Origin: Pseudomonadota bacterium
Lineage (GTDB): Bacteria > Pseudomonadota > Gammaproteobacteria > Xanthomonadales > Xanthomonadaceae
Direction of reading: 5' to 3'
Length of the DNA: 47,191 nucleotides
NCBI GenBank assembly: GCA_023395465.1
Contig: JAEWZE010000054.1
Coordinates: 1 to 47,191 of the forward strand
Below the pieces are notes generated by a model, which did no database searches, was not told where the DNA came from, and worked only from the letters and a program-made list of their open reading frames with translations. The translations under genes and the position numbers were made by a program. Shown piece after piece: positions 9,358-17,701 of this stretch; within the stretch, counting starts at the first letter, position 1, and every line of letters begins with the position of its first letter.

Positions 9358-11109
9358 ATGAGCAACCGCAACACGCGCCGCGTCCGGCTGGGCACCAGCA
9401 CCCGCGTCCTCGCCGCCGGTATGGCCGCGCTGCTGCTGGCCGCCTGCGGCAACGAGCCCGCGGCCCACGCCGCCGCCGTCGAGGCCTCCGACGCCGCCGC
9501 GCCCGTCCACTTCGACTGGTTCGAGTACACCGGGCGCGATGCCGCATTCGAAGCGCCGGTGCCTGAAGGCAGCTTCCGCAACCCGGTGTTGGCCGGCTTC
9601 CATTCCGACCCGAGCGTGGTGGCGGCCAACGACAAGTTCTACCTGGTCGCCTCGACCTTCACCTTCTTCCCCGGCATCCCCGTGTTCGAGAGCGAGGACC
9701 TGGTCCACTGGAAGCAGGTGGGCAACGCCATCCATCGCCCGGAACAGCTGGACTTCGACGGACTGGGCGTGTCGCGCGGCGTGTTCGCGCCGGCCATCGA
9801 GTACCACGACGGCACCTTCTACGTGGTCAATACCTCGGTCGATGCCGGCGGCAACTTCATCGTCACCGCCACCGATCCGGCGGGGCCGTGGTCAGATCCG
9901 ATCTGGCTGCCGACCATCGGCGGCATCGATCCGTCGCTGTTCTTCGACGACGACGGCAAGGTCTACATCCTCAACAACGACGAGCCCGCGGTGCCGGTGC
10001 GCTACGACGGCCACCGCGCGATCTGGCTGCAGGAGATCGACCTCGCCAACGGCAAGCCGTTCGGTCCGCGCAAGGTGCTGATCGATGGCGGCGTGAAGCC
10101 CGAGGACAACCCGATCTGGATCGAAGGCCCGCACATCTACAAGGTCGATGGCTGGTACTACCTCAACAACGCCGAGGGTGGCACCGGCCCGCAGCATTCG
10201 CAGGTGATCCTGCGCAGCCGCGACGTCTGGGGTCCCTACCAGCCCTACGAACACAATCCGATCCTGACCCAGCGCGATCTCGATCCCAAGCGGCCGCTGC
10301 CGGTCACCAACGCCGGCCATGCCGACCTGGTGCAGGGCCCGGACGGCAGCTGGTGGGCGACTTTCCTGGCCAGCCGCAACTACGGCGTGGACCACTACAA
10401 CACCGGCCGCGAGGCCTTCCTGCTGCCGGTGACCTGGAAGGATGGCTGGCCGGTGATCCTGCCCGACGGCGAGAAGATTCCGTATGTGCTGCCCGGGCCG
10501 TCGTTCATGAAGACGCCGGCCGACCAGGCGCCGATGACCGGCAACTTCACCTGGCGCGACGAGTTCGACACGGTCGAGCTGGGCAAGGGCTGGATGACGC
10601 CGCGCGTGCCGAAGACGCAGTGGTACGACGGCAGCTCGCGGCCCGGTTGGCTTGCGATCCGGCCGCTGGCCGAGCGGCTCGATACGCTGGTGAACCCGTC
10701 CTTCTACGCGCGCCGCCAGCAGCACCAGGTGTTCGAGGCGAGCACCGCGATGGAACTGCCCGCCGCGGGTGTGGCGGCGGGCCTGGCCGCGTTCCAGGGC
10801 GAGACGCACTGGTACTTCCTCGGCGTGCGCCGCAACGGCGATGGCGTCGAGGTGTTCCTGGAGAAGAAGGCAGGCGAGGGTGCGGTCGAAGTGGTGGCGA
10901 CGCAGGCGGCCGGCGAGGCTGACCTGTTCACGCTGCACATCGAAGGCAACGAGGGCCGCTACGGCTTCGGCTTCGACGCCGGCGACGGCCGTGGCGTGCA
11001 GTGGCTGGTGCGCGATGCCGACGGCACGATCCTGAGCACCGACGTGGCCGGCGGCTTCGTCGGCGCGACCATCGGACCGCATGCGCGCATCGAACGCGCG
11101 GCGCAATGA
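9358..11109 (+). CDS. GH43 lipoprotein, beta-xylosidase / alpha-L-arabinofuranosidase
   Basis: Five-bladed beta-propeller glycosidase acting on xylo-oligosaccharides or their arabinosyl branches. The start at 9358 fits AAAGGGG seven bases upstream better than ATG 9352. The N-terminus is a lipoprotein signal (LLLAACG, Cys30), so the enzyme is membrane-anchored in the periplasm or outer membrane. GH43 residues are base Asp84 in GFHSDPS, Asp191 in GGIDPSL and acid Glu256 in WIEGPHIY. A C-terminal beta-sandwich, about residues 400-583, resembles the accessory domain of multidomain GH43s. Total length is 583 residues. It sits 26 bp after manD. The subfamily looks like GH43_12, but arabinofuranosidase versus xylosidase activity cannot be settled by eye. 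Confidence 0.87.
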   Translation: MSNRNTRRVRLGTSTRVLAAGMAALLLAACGNEPAAHAAAVEASDAAAPVHFDWFEYTGRDAAFEAPVPEGSFRNPVLAGFHSDPSVVAANDKFYLVASTFTFFPGIPVFESEDLVHWKQVGNAIHRPEQLDFDGLGVSRGVFAPAIEYHDGTFYVVNTSVDAGGNFIVTATDPAGPWSDPIWLPTIGGIDPSLFFDDDGKVYILNNDEPAVPVRYDGHRAIWLQEIDLANGKPFGPRKVLIDGGVKPEDNPIWIEGPHIYKVDGWYYLNNAEGGTGPQHSQVILRSRDVWGPYQPYEHNPILTQRDLDPKRPLPVTNAGHADLVQGPDGSWWATFLASRNYGVDHYNTGREAFLLPVTWKDGWPVILPDGEKIPYVLPGPSFMKTPADQAPMTGNFTWRDEFDTVELGKGWMTPRVPKTQWYDGSSRPGWLAIRPLAERLDTLVNPSFYARRQQHQVFEASTAMELPAAGVAAGLAAFQGETHWYFLGVRRNGDGVEVFLEKKAGEGAVEVVATQAAGEADLFTLHIEGNEGRYGFGFDAGDGRGVQWLVRDADGTILSTDVAGGFVGATIGPHARIERAAQ

Positions 11110-11132
11110 CACGACCTGGGAGGGACGGCGAC

Positions 11133-13880
11133 ATGGGAACACAGCAGGCACACGCCCCGGCACGGCGTACCCATCCGGCGCGACGCGCGCTGGTCCGCGG
11201 CTGCGCGATCGCGCTGCTGGCCGCGCTGCCCGCGTTCGGCCTGCAGGCCGATGACGGCGAACGTCCGTGGATGGACACCTCGCGGCCGTTCGAAGAGCGC
11301 GCAGCTGCGCTGGTGTCGCAGATGACGCTGGAGGAAAAGGCCGCGCAGATGCAGAACGACTCGCCGGCGATCGAGCGGCTCGGCCTGCCCGAGTACGAAT
11401 GGTGGAACGAGGCCCTGCACGGCGTCGCCCGCGCCGGCGCGGCGACCGTGTTCCCGCAGGCGATCGGCATGGCCGCGACCTTCGACGTGCCGCTGATGGA
11501 CGAGGTCTCGCGCACCATCAGCGACGAGGCCCGCGCCAAGCACCACGAGTTCTTCCGCAACGGCCAGCACGGCCGCTACCAGGGCCTGACCTTCTGGTCG
11601 CCCAACATCAACATCTTCCGCGACCCGCGCTGGGGACGTGGCCAGGAAACCTACGGCGAGGATCCGTTCCTCACCGCGCGCATGGGCGTGTCGTTCGTGC
11701 GCGGCCTGCAGGGCGTCGCCCCCGACGGTGCGCTGCTGCCGGAATCGCAGGGCGGCAGGTACCGCAAGCTCGACGCCACCGCCAAGCACTTCGCGGTGCA
11801 CAGCGGCCCCGAGGCCGACCGCCACACCTTCGACGTGCATCCCTCGTCGCGCGACCTCTGGGAAACCTACCTGCCGGCCTTCGAGGCACTGGTGAAGGAG
11901 GGTGAGGTCAAGGCGGTGATGGGTGCCTACAACCGCGTCTATGGCGAGTCGGCCAGCGGCAGCAAGCTGCTGCTGCGCGACATCCTGCGCGAGCAGTGGG
12001 GCTTCGACGGCTACGTGATGTCCGACTGCTGGGCGATCGTCGACATCTGGGAGAACCACAAGATCGTGGCCACACCCGAGGAGGCGGCTGCGCTGGCGGT
12101 GAGGAACGGCACCGAACTCAACTGCGGCAGCACCTATGCCGAACACCTGCCGGTGGCTGTGCGCAAGGGCCTGATCACCGAGGCCGAGCTCGACGATGCG
12201 CTGACCCGGCTGATGACCACGCGCATGGAGCTGGGCATGTTCGACCCGGCCGCCAAGGTGCCCTGGGCGCAGACGCCGTACTCGGTCAACCAGGCGCCCG
12301 CGCACGATGCGCTGGCGCGGCGCGCGGCGCAGGAGTCGATCGTGCTGCTGAAGAACGAGGGCGTGCTGCCGCTGTCGAAGGACATCCGTCGCCTTGCGGT
12401 GATCGGCCCGACCGCGGATGACACCATGGCGCTGCTGGGCAACTACTACGGCACGCCGTCCGATCCGGTGACCGTGCTGCGCGGCATCCGCGAGGCGTTG
12501 CCAAATACCGAAGTGGTGTATGCGCGCGGCGCCGACCTGGTCGAAGGACGCGAGGACCCGGCGGCGACGCCGCTGGTCGAGCCGCAGTACCTGCGCCCCG
12601 AAGCGGGCTCCAACGAGCGCGGCCTGCGCGGCGAATACTTCCGCAGCCCCGACCTGACCGGCAAACCGGTGCTGGTGCGCGTCGATGCGCAGATCGGCTT
12701 CCGCTGGGACCGCGGTTCGCCGACGGACAACCTGATGGCGCGCGGCGAGGCTGGTCCAGACAACGCCGTGCCCAACGAGAACTTCAGCATCCGCTGGAGC
12801 GGGCAGCTGTTGCCGCCGGTGGACGGGCGCTATCGCCTGGAAGCCGGCGCCAACGACGGTTTCCGCCTGTACCTGGACGGCAAGCTCGTGCTCGACCACT
12901 GGGAAGACGCCGAGCGCCTGCGCGCGGAAAGCGTCGAGCTCGACCTGGACGGCGGCCGCGCCTACGACATCCGCCTCGAATACTACGAGCGCGAGCGCGA
13001 CGCGGGCGTGCGCCTGGCCTGGGACCTGCCCGGCGCGAAGCCTGCGTTCGAAGAAGCGGTCGCAGCCGCGCAGGGCGCCGATGCCGTGGTCTTCGTCGGC
13101 GGCCTGACCGGTGACGTCGAAGGCGAGGAGATGAAGGTCGACTATCCCGGCTTCGCCGGCGGCGACCGCACCGACATCCGCCTGCCCGCCACCCAGCAGA
13201 AGCTGCTCGAAGCCCTGCACGCGACCGGCAAGCCGGTGGTGCTGGTGCTGACCGCCGGGTCGGCGCTGGGCGTGGACTGGGCCAAGGCCCATCTCCCGGC
13301 GATCCTGGTGGCGTGGTATCCGGGCCAGCGCGGCGGCAATGCCGTGGCCGACGTGCTGTTCGGCGACGTCAGCCCGGCCGGGCGCCTGCCGGTGACGTTC
13401 TACAGCGCCGATGAAAAACTGCCCGCGTTCGACGACTACGACATGACCGGCCGCACCTACCGCTACTTCGGCGGCAAGCCGCTGTATCCGTTCGGCCACG
13501 GGCTGTCGTACACCACCTTCGATTACCGCGACCTGCGACTGGATCACGACCGGGCCGGCGTCGACGACACGCTCACCGCCACGGTGACCGTGCGCAACAG
13601 CGGCCAGCGCGCCAGCGACGAGGTCGTGCAGCTGTACCTGCGGCCGCTTGCGCCGGTGCGCGAGCGTGCGCGGCGCGAGCTGCGTGGATTCCAGCGCGTG
13701 CACCTGGCGCCGGGCGAGTCGCGCCAGCTGCGGTTCGAGTTTGTGCCGTCGCGCGACCTGCGCCATTACGACGAGGCCGCCGGCGGCTACGCCGTCGATC
13801 CGGGCCGCTACGCGGTGGAGATCGGAGCGTCCAGCGGGGACCTGCGGATCGGCAGCCAGTTCGAGGTGGAAGCACCGTGA
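11133..13880 (+). CDS. GH3 beta-xylosidase/beta-glucosidase with inserted PA14 domain
   Basis: Exo-acting hydrolase, probably releasing xylose from xylo-oligosaccharides. ATG 11133 is preceded by GGGAGGG at 8 nt; an alternative ATG at 11106 overlaps the GH43 stop. A signal peptide runs through ALLAALPAFGLQA. The GH3 barrel contains TFWSPNINIFRDPRWGRGQE and the nucleophile Asp298 in VMSDCWA. The C-terminal sandwich is interrupted by a PA14 domain at about residues 495-635 (LRGEYFRSPDLTG, DGFRLYLDGKLVLDHW). It then resumes (PGQRGGNAVADVLFGD), and a fibronectin-III-like tail (VTVRNSGQRASDEV) ends the protein. The 915-residue length fits PA14-containing GH3s. The stop overlaps the uxuB start. Xylosidase activity is inferred from the operon. 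Confidence 0.9.
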   Translation: MGTQQAHAPARRTHPARRALVRGCAIALLAALPAFGLQADDGERPWMDTSRPFEERAAALVSQMTLEEKAAQMQNDSPAIERLGLPEYEWWNEALHGVARAGAATVFPQAIGMAATFDVPLMDEVSRTISDEARAKHHEFFRNGQHGRYQGLTFWSPNINIFRDPRWGRGQETYGEDPFLTARMGVSFVRGLQGVAPDGALLPESQGGRYRKLDATAKHFAVHSGPEADRHTFDVHPSSRDLWETYLPAFEALVKEGEVKAVMGAYNRVYGESASGSKLLLRDILREQWGFDGYVMSDCWAIVDIWENHKIVATPEEAAALAVRNGTELNCGSTYAEHLPVAVRKGLITEAELDDALTRLMTTRMELGMFDPAAKVPWAQTPYSVNQAPAHDALARRAAQESIVLLKNEGVLPLSKDIRRLAVIGPTADDTMALLGNYYGTPSDPVTVLRGIREALPNTEVVYARGADLVEGREDPAATPLVEPQYLRPEAGSNERGLRGEYFRSPDLTGKPVLVRVDAQIGFRWDRGSPTDNLMARGEAGPDNAVPNENFSIRWSGQLLPPVDGRYRLEAGANDGFRLYLDGKLVLDHWEDAERLRAESVELDLDGGRAYDIRLEYYERERDAGVRLAWDLPGAKPAFEEAVAAAQGADAVVFVGGLTGDVEGEEMKVDYPGFAGGDRTDIRLPATQQKLLEALHATGKPVVLVLTAGSALGVDWAKAHLPAILVAWYPGQRGGNAVADVLFGDVSPAGRLPVTFYSADEKLPAFDDYDMTGRTYRYFGGKPLYPFGHGLSYTTFDYRDLRLDHDRAGVDDTLTATVTVRNSGQRASDEVVQLYLRPLAPVRERARRELRGFQRVHLAPGESRQLRFEFVPSRDLRHYDEAAGGYAVDPGRYAVEIGASSGDLRIGSQFEVEAP

Positions 13881-15388
13881 ATCCCGTGCCCGACGCGCAG
13901 TTGCAGGCTGATGCCGGCCGGCTCGACGCGACCACGCTGGCATCGCTGCCGGCGCAGGTGTGGCGCCCGGCCTACGATCGGCCGGCCACGCGCATCGGCG
14001 TCGTGCATTTCGGCCCGGGCGCCTTCCACCGCGCCCACCAGGCCGTGTACCTCGACGATCTGCTGGCCGCCGAGCCGGACTGGGCGATCAGTGCGGTCTC
14101 GCTGCACAACCCGGGCGTGCGCGACGCGCTGCAGCCGCAGGATGGCCTGTACACGCTGGCGCTGCTCGGCGAGCAGGCGTCGCTGCGCGTGATCGGCTCG
14201 ATCCGCGAGGTGCTGTGCGCGCCGCAGCAACGCAAGGCGGTGATGTCGCGCCTGGTCGATCCGCAGGTGCGGTTGGTGACGCTGACCATCACCGAGAAGG
14301 GCTACTGCCTCTCGCGCGATGGCATCGATGCCGCGCACCCCGACATCGCCCGCGACCTGGCCTCGCCCGAACAGCCGATCAGCGCCATCGGCTGGCTGGT
14401 GGCAGGCCTGCGCGAACGCCGCGAGCGCAGGCTGGCGCCCTATACCGTGCTCAGCTGCGACAACCTCGCCGACAACGGCGGGCGCCTGCGCCGTGCGGTG
14501 CTGGACTACGCGCGCCGCATCGATCGCGGGCTGGCAGCCTGGATCGAGGCGGAAGTCGCGTTCCCGCGCTCGATGGTCGACAGCATCACCCCGGCCAGCG
14601 ACGAGGCGCTGCGCGCACGCGTGTCCGCCGAACTCGGCGTGGAGGACGCCTGGCCGGTGCAGCGCGAGGCCTACACGCAGTGGGTGGTGGAGGATGATTT
14701 CCGCAGCGGCCGGCCTAGGTTCGAGGATGCCGGCGTGGTGATGAGCGGCGACATCGCCGGCTACGACCGCGCCAAGCTGCGCCTGCTCAACGCGCCGCAC
14801 TCGGCGTTGGCCTACCTGGGCTCGCTGATGCGCATCGAGACCGTCGCCGACGCGATGCGCGAACCGGCGCTGGCCGGTTTCATCGAACGCCTGATGCGCG
14901 AGGACATCGCGCCGACGCTGGCGCTGCCGGCCGGGTTCGATCCGGAGGCCTATGTCGGCGCCATCCTCGAACGCTTCCGCAATCCGGCCATCCGCCACCT
15001 GCTCGCGCAGATCGCCTGGGACGGCTCGCAGAAGATCCCGGTGCGCCTGCTGGGCACCATTGCCGATGCGCTGTCGGCCGGGCGCCGCATCGACCGGCTG
15101 TGCCTGCCGGTGGCCGGCTGGCTGCGCTTCGTCGTGCGTCAGGCGCAGGCGGGAGGAGCTTTGGTCGATCCGATGGACGCGCTGCTTTCGGATATCGGCC
15201 GCGACGCCACCGGCGATGTGCAGCGCGACGTGTCCGGCTTCCTGCGGATCGAACCGGTGTTCGGTGCGCTGGCGGCCGATGCGCGCTTCGCCGGAGCGCT
15301 GCGCGACGCCTACGCCGCGCTCGGGAATGGCGAGCCGGCGACGGTGGCGCATGCGCTCACCGTCGCCGCGGGGGCGCCTCAGTCTTGA
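13877..15388 (+). CDS. uxuB: Fructuronate reductase / mannonate oxidoreductase (mannitol dehydrogenase family)
   Basis: Reduces D-fructuronate to D-mannonate with NADH, linking UxaC to ManD. It belongs to the polyol-specific long-chain dehydrogenase family. The N-terminal nucleotide-binding segment is GVVHFGPGAFHRAHQAVYLDD, and the conserved region TITEKGYC and the SCDNLADNGGRL motif follow. The GTG start at 13877 overlaps the GH3 stop (GTGA), and 503 residues is typical. It is the last gene of the operon. Its 3' end overlaps the convergent lactonase gene by 10 bp, leaving no room for an intervening terminator. Tagaturonate or mannitol as substrate is less likely given uxaC and manD in the locus. 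Confidence 0.92.
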   Translation: MNPVPDAQLQADAGRLDATTLASLPAQVWRPAYDRPATRIGVVHFGPGAFHRAHQAVYLDDLLAAEPDWAISAVSLHNPGVRDALQPQDGLYTLALLGEQASLRVIGSIREVLCAPQQRKAVMSRLVDPQVRLVTLTITEKGYCLSRDGIDAAHPDIARDLASPEQPISAIGWLVAGLRERRERRLAPYTVLSCDNLADNGGRLRRAVLDYARRIDRGLAAWIEAEVAFPRSMVDSITPASDEALRARVSAELGVEDAWPVQREAYTQWVVEDDFRSGRPRFEDAGVVMSGDIAGYDRAKLRLLNAPHSALAYLGSLMRIETVADAMREPALAGFIERLMREDIAPTLALPAGFDPEAYVGAILERFRNPAIRHLLAQIAWDGSQKIPVRLLGTIADALSAGRRIDRLCLPVAGWLRFVVRQAQAGGALVDPMDALLSDIGRDATGDVQRDVSGFLRIEPVFGALAADARFAGALRDAYAALGNGEPATVAHALTVAAGAPQS

Positions 15389-16464
15389 AAACCCAGGCCC
15401 GCCACCTTCAGCGGCACGCGGGCCAGGAACCTGTGCGAGGTCATGTACAGCGTGCGGCCATCGTCGCCGAAGGCGGCATTGGCGATCGCGCTGCCGGTCT
15501 CGATGCGGCCCAGGCGCTTGCCCTGCGCGTCGAACACCAGCACGCCGCCGGGGCCGGTGGCGAACACCAGGCCGTCGGTCGATACGGCCAGCCCGTCCGG
15601 CAGACCCTGGCCGCCGTCGCGGGCCAGATCGGAGGCATCGGCGAACTGACGCTTGTCGACGACGTCGCCGGTCGCATCGAGCGTGTAGGCCATCCAGATC
15701 GGCCGCTGCTCGTCGGAGTTGGCCACGTACAGCGTGTTGCCGTCGGGCGAGAACGCGATGCCGTTGGGACGGCTCAGCGAATCGTCCAGCAGGTGCACGC
15801 TGCCGTCCGCGTCGATGCGGTAAATGCCGTTGACCGGCTGCTCCTTGGCCGGGGACTCGTCGCCGTCCTTCAAGCCGTAGGGCGGGTCGGTGAAGAACAC
15901 CGTGCCGTCGCCGCGCGCGACCACGTCGTTGGGGCTGTTGAAACGCTTGTCCTCGAAGCTCTCGGCCAGGGTGACGCGGGACTTGTCGGCCGCGTTGAAT
16001 CGGGCGATCAGGCGGTTGCCCGAATCGGCCAGCAGCACGGCGCCGTCCGCTTCGGTGAACAGGCCATTGGCGCCGCCTTCGCGCAGCGTGTCGAGCGGCG
16101 GACCGGCGTAGCCGGAAGGTTCGAGGAAGAGCGACAGCCCGTCGGTCTGCGACCAGCGGTACATGCGGTTTTCCGGCGGATCGTTGAACAGCAGGTAGCC
16201 GCCGCCCTCGCGCACCCAGGTGGGGCCTTCGGACCAGGTGAACGTGTCTTCGGTGAGCTTCTCGATGCGCGCGCCGGGATCGACGACCTCGGCGAAGGCG
16301 GCGTCATAACTCGTGAGCTGGCCGACGGTGTCGAATCCGGCGGCTGCAGGCGGCTCGGCGGCTGCGGTATCGCTGGCCGCGTCGGCGCCGCTGTCGCCCA
16401 CGGCCGTGCAGGCGGCGAGGCCGAGGGCAAGGGCGGCGGTCAGCAGCGAAGGAAGAGGTCGCAT
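15379..16464 (-). CDS. SMP-30/gluconolaconase-family lactonase, lipoprotein
   Basis: Six-bladed propeller lactonase, a candidate for hydrolysing xylonolactone or gluconolactone. The start at 16464 places AGGA about 7 nt upstream; ATG 16470 is also in frame. The N-terminus is a lipoprotein signal (ALALGLAACT, Cys19), followed by a low-complexity Ala/Ser/Asp linker. The enzyme is therefore exported, unlike cytosolic sugar lactonases. Family motifs include TWSEGPTWV with a metal-ligand Glu, RFNSPNDVV, and GLPDGLAVSTDGLVF with a conserved Asp. The 361-residue length fits. It diverges from the FAH and xylonate dehydratase genes, with an operator-like palindrome between them, suggesting shared control. 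The substrate is inferred from neighbours. Confidence 0.83.
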   Translation of the reverse strand: MRPLPSLLTAALALGLAACTAVGDSGADAASDTAAAEPPAAAGFDTVGQLTSYDAAFAEVVDPGARIEKLTEDTFTWSEGPTWVREGGGYLLFNDPPENRMYRWSQTDGLSLFLEPSGYAGPPLDTLREGGANGLFTEADGAVLLADSGNRLIARFNAADKSRVTLAESFEDKRFNSPNDVVARGDGTVFFTDPPYGLKDGDESPAKEQPVNGIYRIDADGSVHLLDDSLSRPNGIAFSPDGNTLYVANSDEQRPIWMAYTLDATGDVVDKRQFADASDLARDGGQGLPDGLAVSTDGLVFATGPGGVLVFDAQGKRLGRIETGSAIANAAFGDDGRTLYMTSHRFLARVPLKVAGLGFQD

Positions 16465-16588
16465 CGGCATGTCCTGTCTGGAGGTGTCGGAAGCGGCGCC
16501 GGCCCGCATGCGCGGACCGGTCGCCATCGCGTGGCGTGTGCGCCGCAGGCTGCGGGCGCGGGCGGCGTCTGTCGCAGGCCGCTTCCGC

Positions 16589-16638
16589 ATCATAAGCGCA
16601 GCATGCCGGCGCGATGCGCCAGGTTGCACGCGCAACCT
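16589..16638 (-). promoter_or_regulatory. Lactonase promoter element and adjacent 18-bp palindrome
   Basis: TATGAT on the minus strand (16589-16594) is a good -10 element for the lactonase. Just upstream on that strand, 16621-16638 is a perfect inverted repeat, AGGTTGC-ACGC-GCAACCT, with a central CG as in many LacI-family operators. It lies between the lactonase and FAH genes and could control both. The core GGTTG-N6-CAACC recurs at 36941. Confidence 0.5.
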
Positions 16639-16743
16639 TGGTCGCGCTCGTGTCCGCATGGCGGGCTGGCGTGTCCTCGTCCCATTCCCTGGCGCGCGTG
16701 ATCCCGCGACGCGCCCACCCACTGCCGCACGGAGCCGACACCG

Positions 16744-17556
16744 ATGCATCCATTGCTGACCCGACACGCCACCCCGGACGGCCCGCGCTGGGCGCTCGAC
16801 GGACGCTACCTGCCGCGCGGGTTCTCGCTCTCGCGCTGGCTGTCGCTTGCACCCGGCGAGGCACCCGCTGCGCTCGTTCCAGGCGATGAGGCGGCCGACG
16901 GCCCGCTGCTCGCGCCGGTCGACGACGCGCAGGAGATCTGGGCCAGCGGCGTGACCTATCTCAGCAGCCGCATGGCACGCGAGGCCGAGTCGCAGAGCGC
17001 GGACGTCTACCAGAAGGTCTATGGGGCCGAGCGTCCGGAGCTGTTCTTCAAGGCAACCGGCTGGCGCGCCTGCGGTCCGGGCGCGCCGATCCGCGTACGC
17101 GCGGACAGCGGCTGGAACGTGCCCGAGCCGGAACTGGTGCTGGTGCTGGATACCACCGGACGCATCGTCGGCTACACCACCGGCAACGACGTGTCCTCGC
17201 GCAGCATCGAGGGCGAGAACCCGCTCTACCTGCCGCAGGCCAAGGTCTACGACGGCGCCTGCGCGATCGGCCCGGGCATCCGCCTGTGCGATGCGGACGC
17301 GCTGCGCGACCTGCCGATCTCGCTGCAGATCCTGCGGGACGGTACTTCCGTGTTCACCGGCGACACGCGCACCTCGCAGATCAAACGCGGGCTGGAGGAA
17401 CTGGCCGGCTGGCTGTTCCGCGAACTGCGCCAGCCGGCGGGCGCGTTGCTGTTTACCGGCACCGGCATCGTGCCCGGCGAGGACTTCAGCCTGCGCAGCG
17501 GCGACCTGGTGCGCATCGACATCGACGGCCTGGTGCTGGAAAACCCGGTCGGATGA
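16744..17556 (+). CDS. FAH-family dehydratase, probable 2-keto-3-deoxy-xylonate dehydratase
   Basis: Likely converts 2-keto-3-deoxypentonate to alpha-ketoglutarate semialdehyde, the second dehydration of the Weimberg pathway. The 270-residue protein has the FAH-fold metal ligands Glu128 and Glu130 in VPEPELV and Asp149 in TGNDVSSRSIEGENP. This spacing matches FAH-family keto-deoxy-acid dehydratases such as archaeal KdaD. The C-terminus has LLFTGTGIVPGEDFSLRSGD, typical of the fold. It lies upstream of the xylonate dehydratase and GntP permease, which supports the assignment. FAH proteins also include acylpyruvases and decarboxylases, so activity is inferred. No strong Shine-Dalgarno is seen at the ATG. 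Confidence 0.8.
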   Translation: MHPLLTRHATPDGPRWALDGRYLPRGFSLSRWLSLAPGEAPAALVPGDEAADGPLLAPVDDAQEIWASGVTYLSSRMAREAESQSADVYQKVYGAERPELFFKATGWRACGPGAPIRVRADSGWNVPEPELVLVLDTTGRIVGYTTGNDVSSRSIEGENPLYLPQAKVYDGACAIGPGIRLCDADALRDLPISLQILRDGTSVFTGDTRTSQIKRGLEELAGWLFRELRQPAGALLFTGTGIVPGEDFSLRSGDLVRIDIDGLVLENPVG

Positions 17557-17586
17557 TCGCTGGCGGCCCGACCTGCCGCTCCGCTC

Positions 17587-17625
17587 CCTCCCCCGCCTGC
17601 GGAGGAGGACCGGGGTGGGGGCACA
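17587..17625. repeat. REP-like GC-rich hairpin between FAH and dehydratase genes
   Basis: A stem of ten positions with one C-A mismatch (17587-17596 with 17599-17608) is followed by CGGGGTGGGGGC. The shape and sequence resemble short dispersed intergenic elements seen in xanthomonad genomes. Only one copy was found in this window, so calling it a repeat family is inference. It could also attenuate or protect the mRNA between the two genes. Confidence 0.35.
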
Positions 17626-17701
17626 CCGGAGCATCGCACCCGATCCCACGTGCGCTGCCCGACGCGAACAATCGCCACTGCATCGACCAGAAGGGGTCGC
17701 C

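Noticed and set aside
10959..13943. Open frame of almost 1000 codons antisense to the GH3 gene
   Set aside because: Its translation is rich in Arg/His/Ala/Gln, has no domain signature and mirrors a well-supported GH3 gene. It is a GC-rich shadow frame, like those opposite rnr and xylA.
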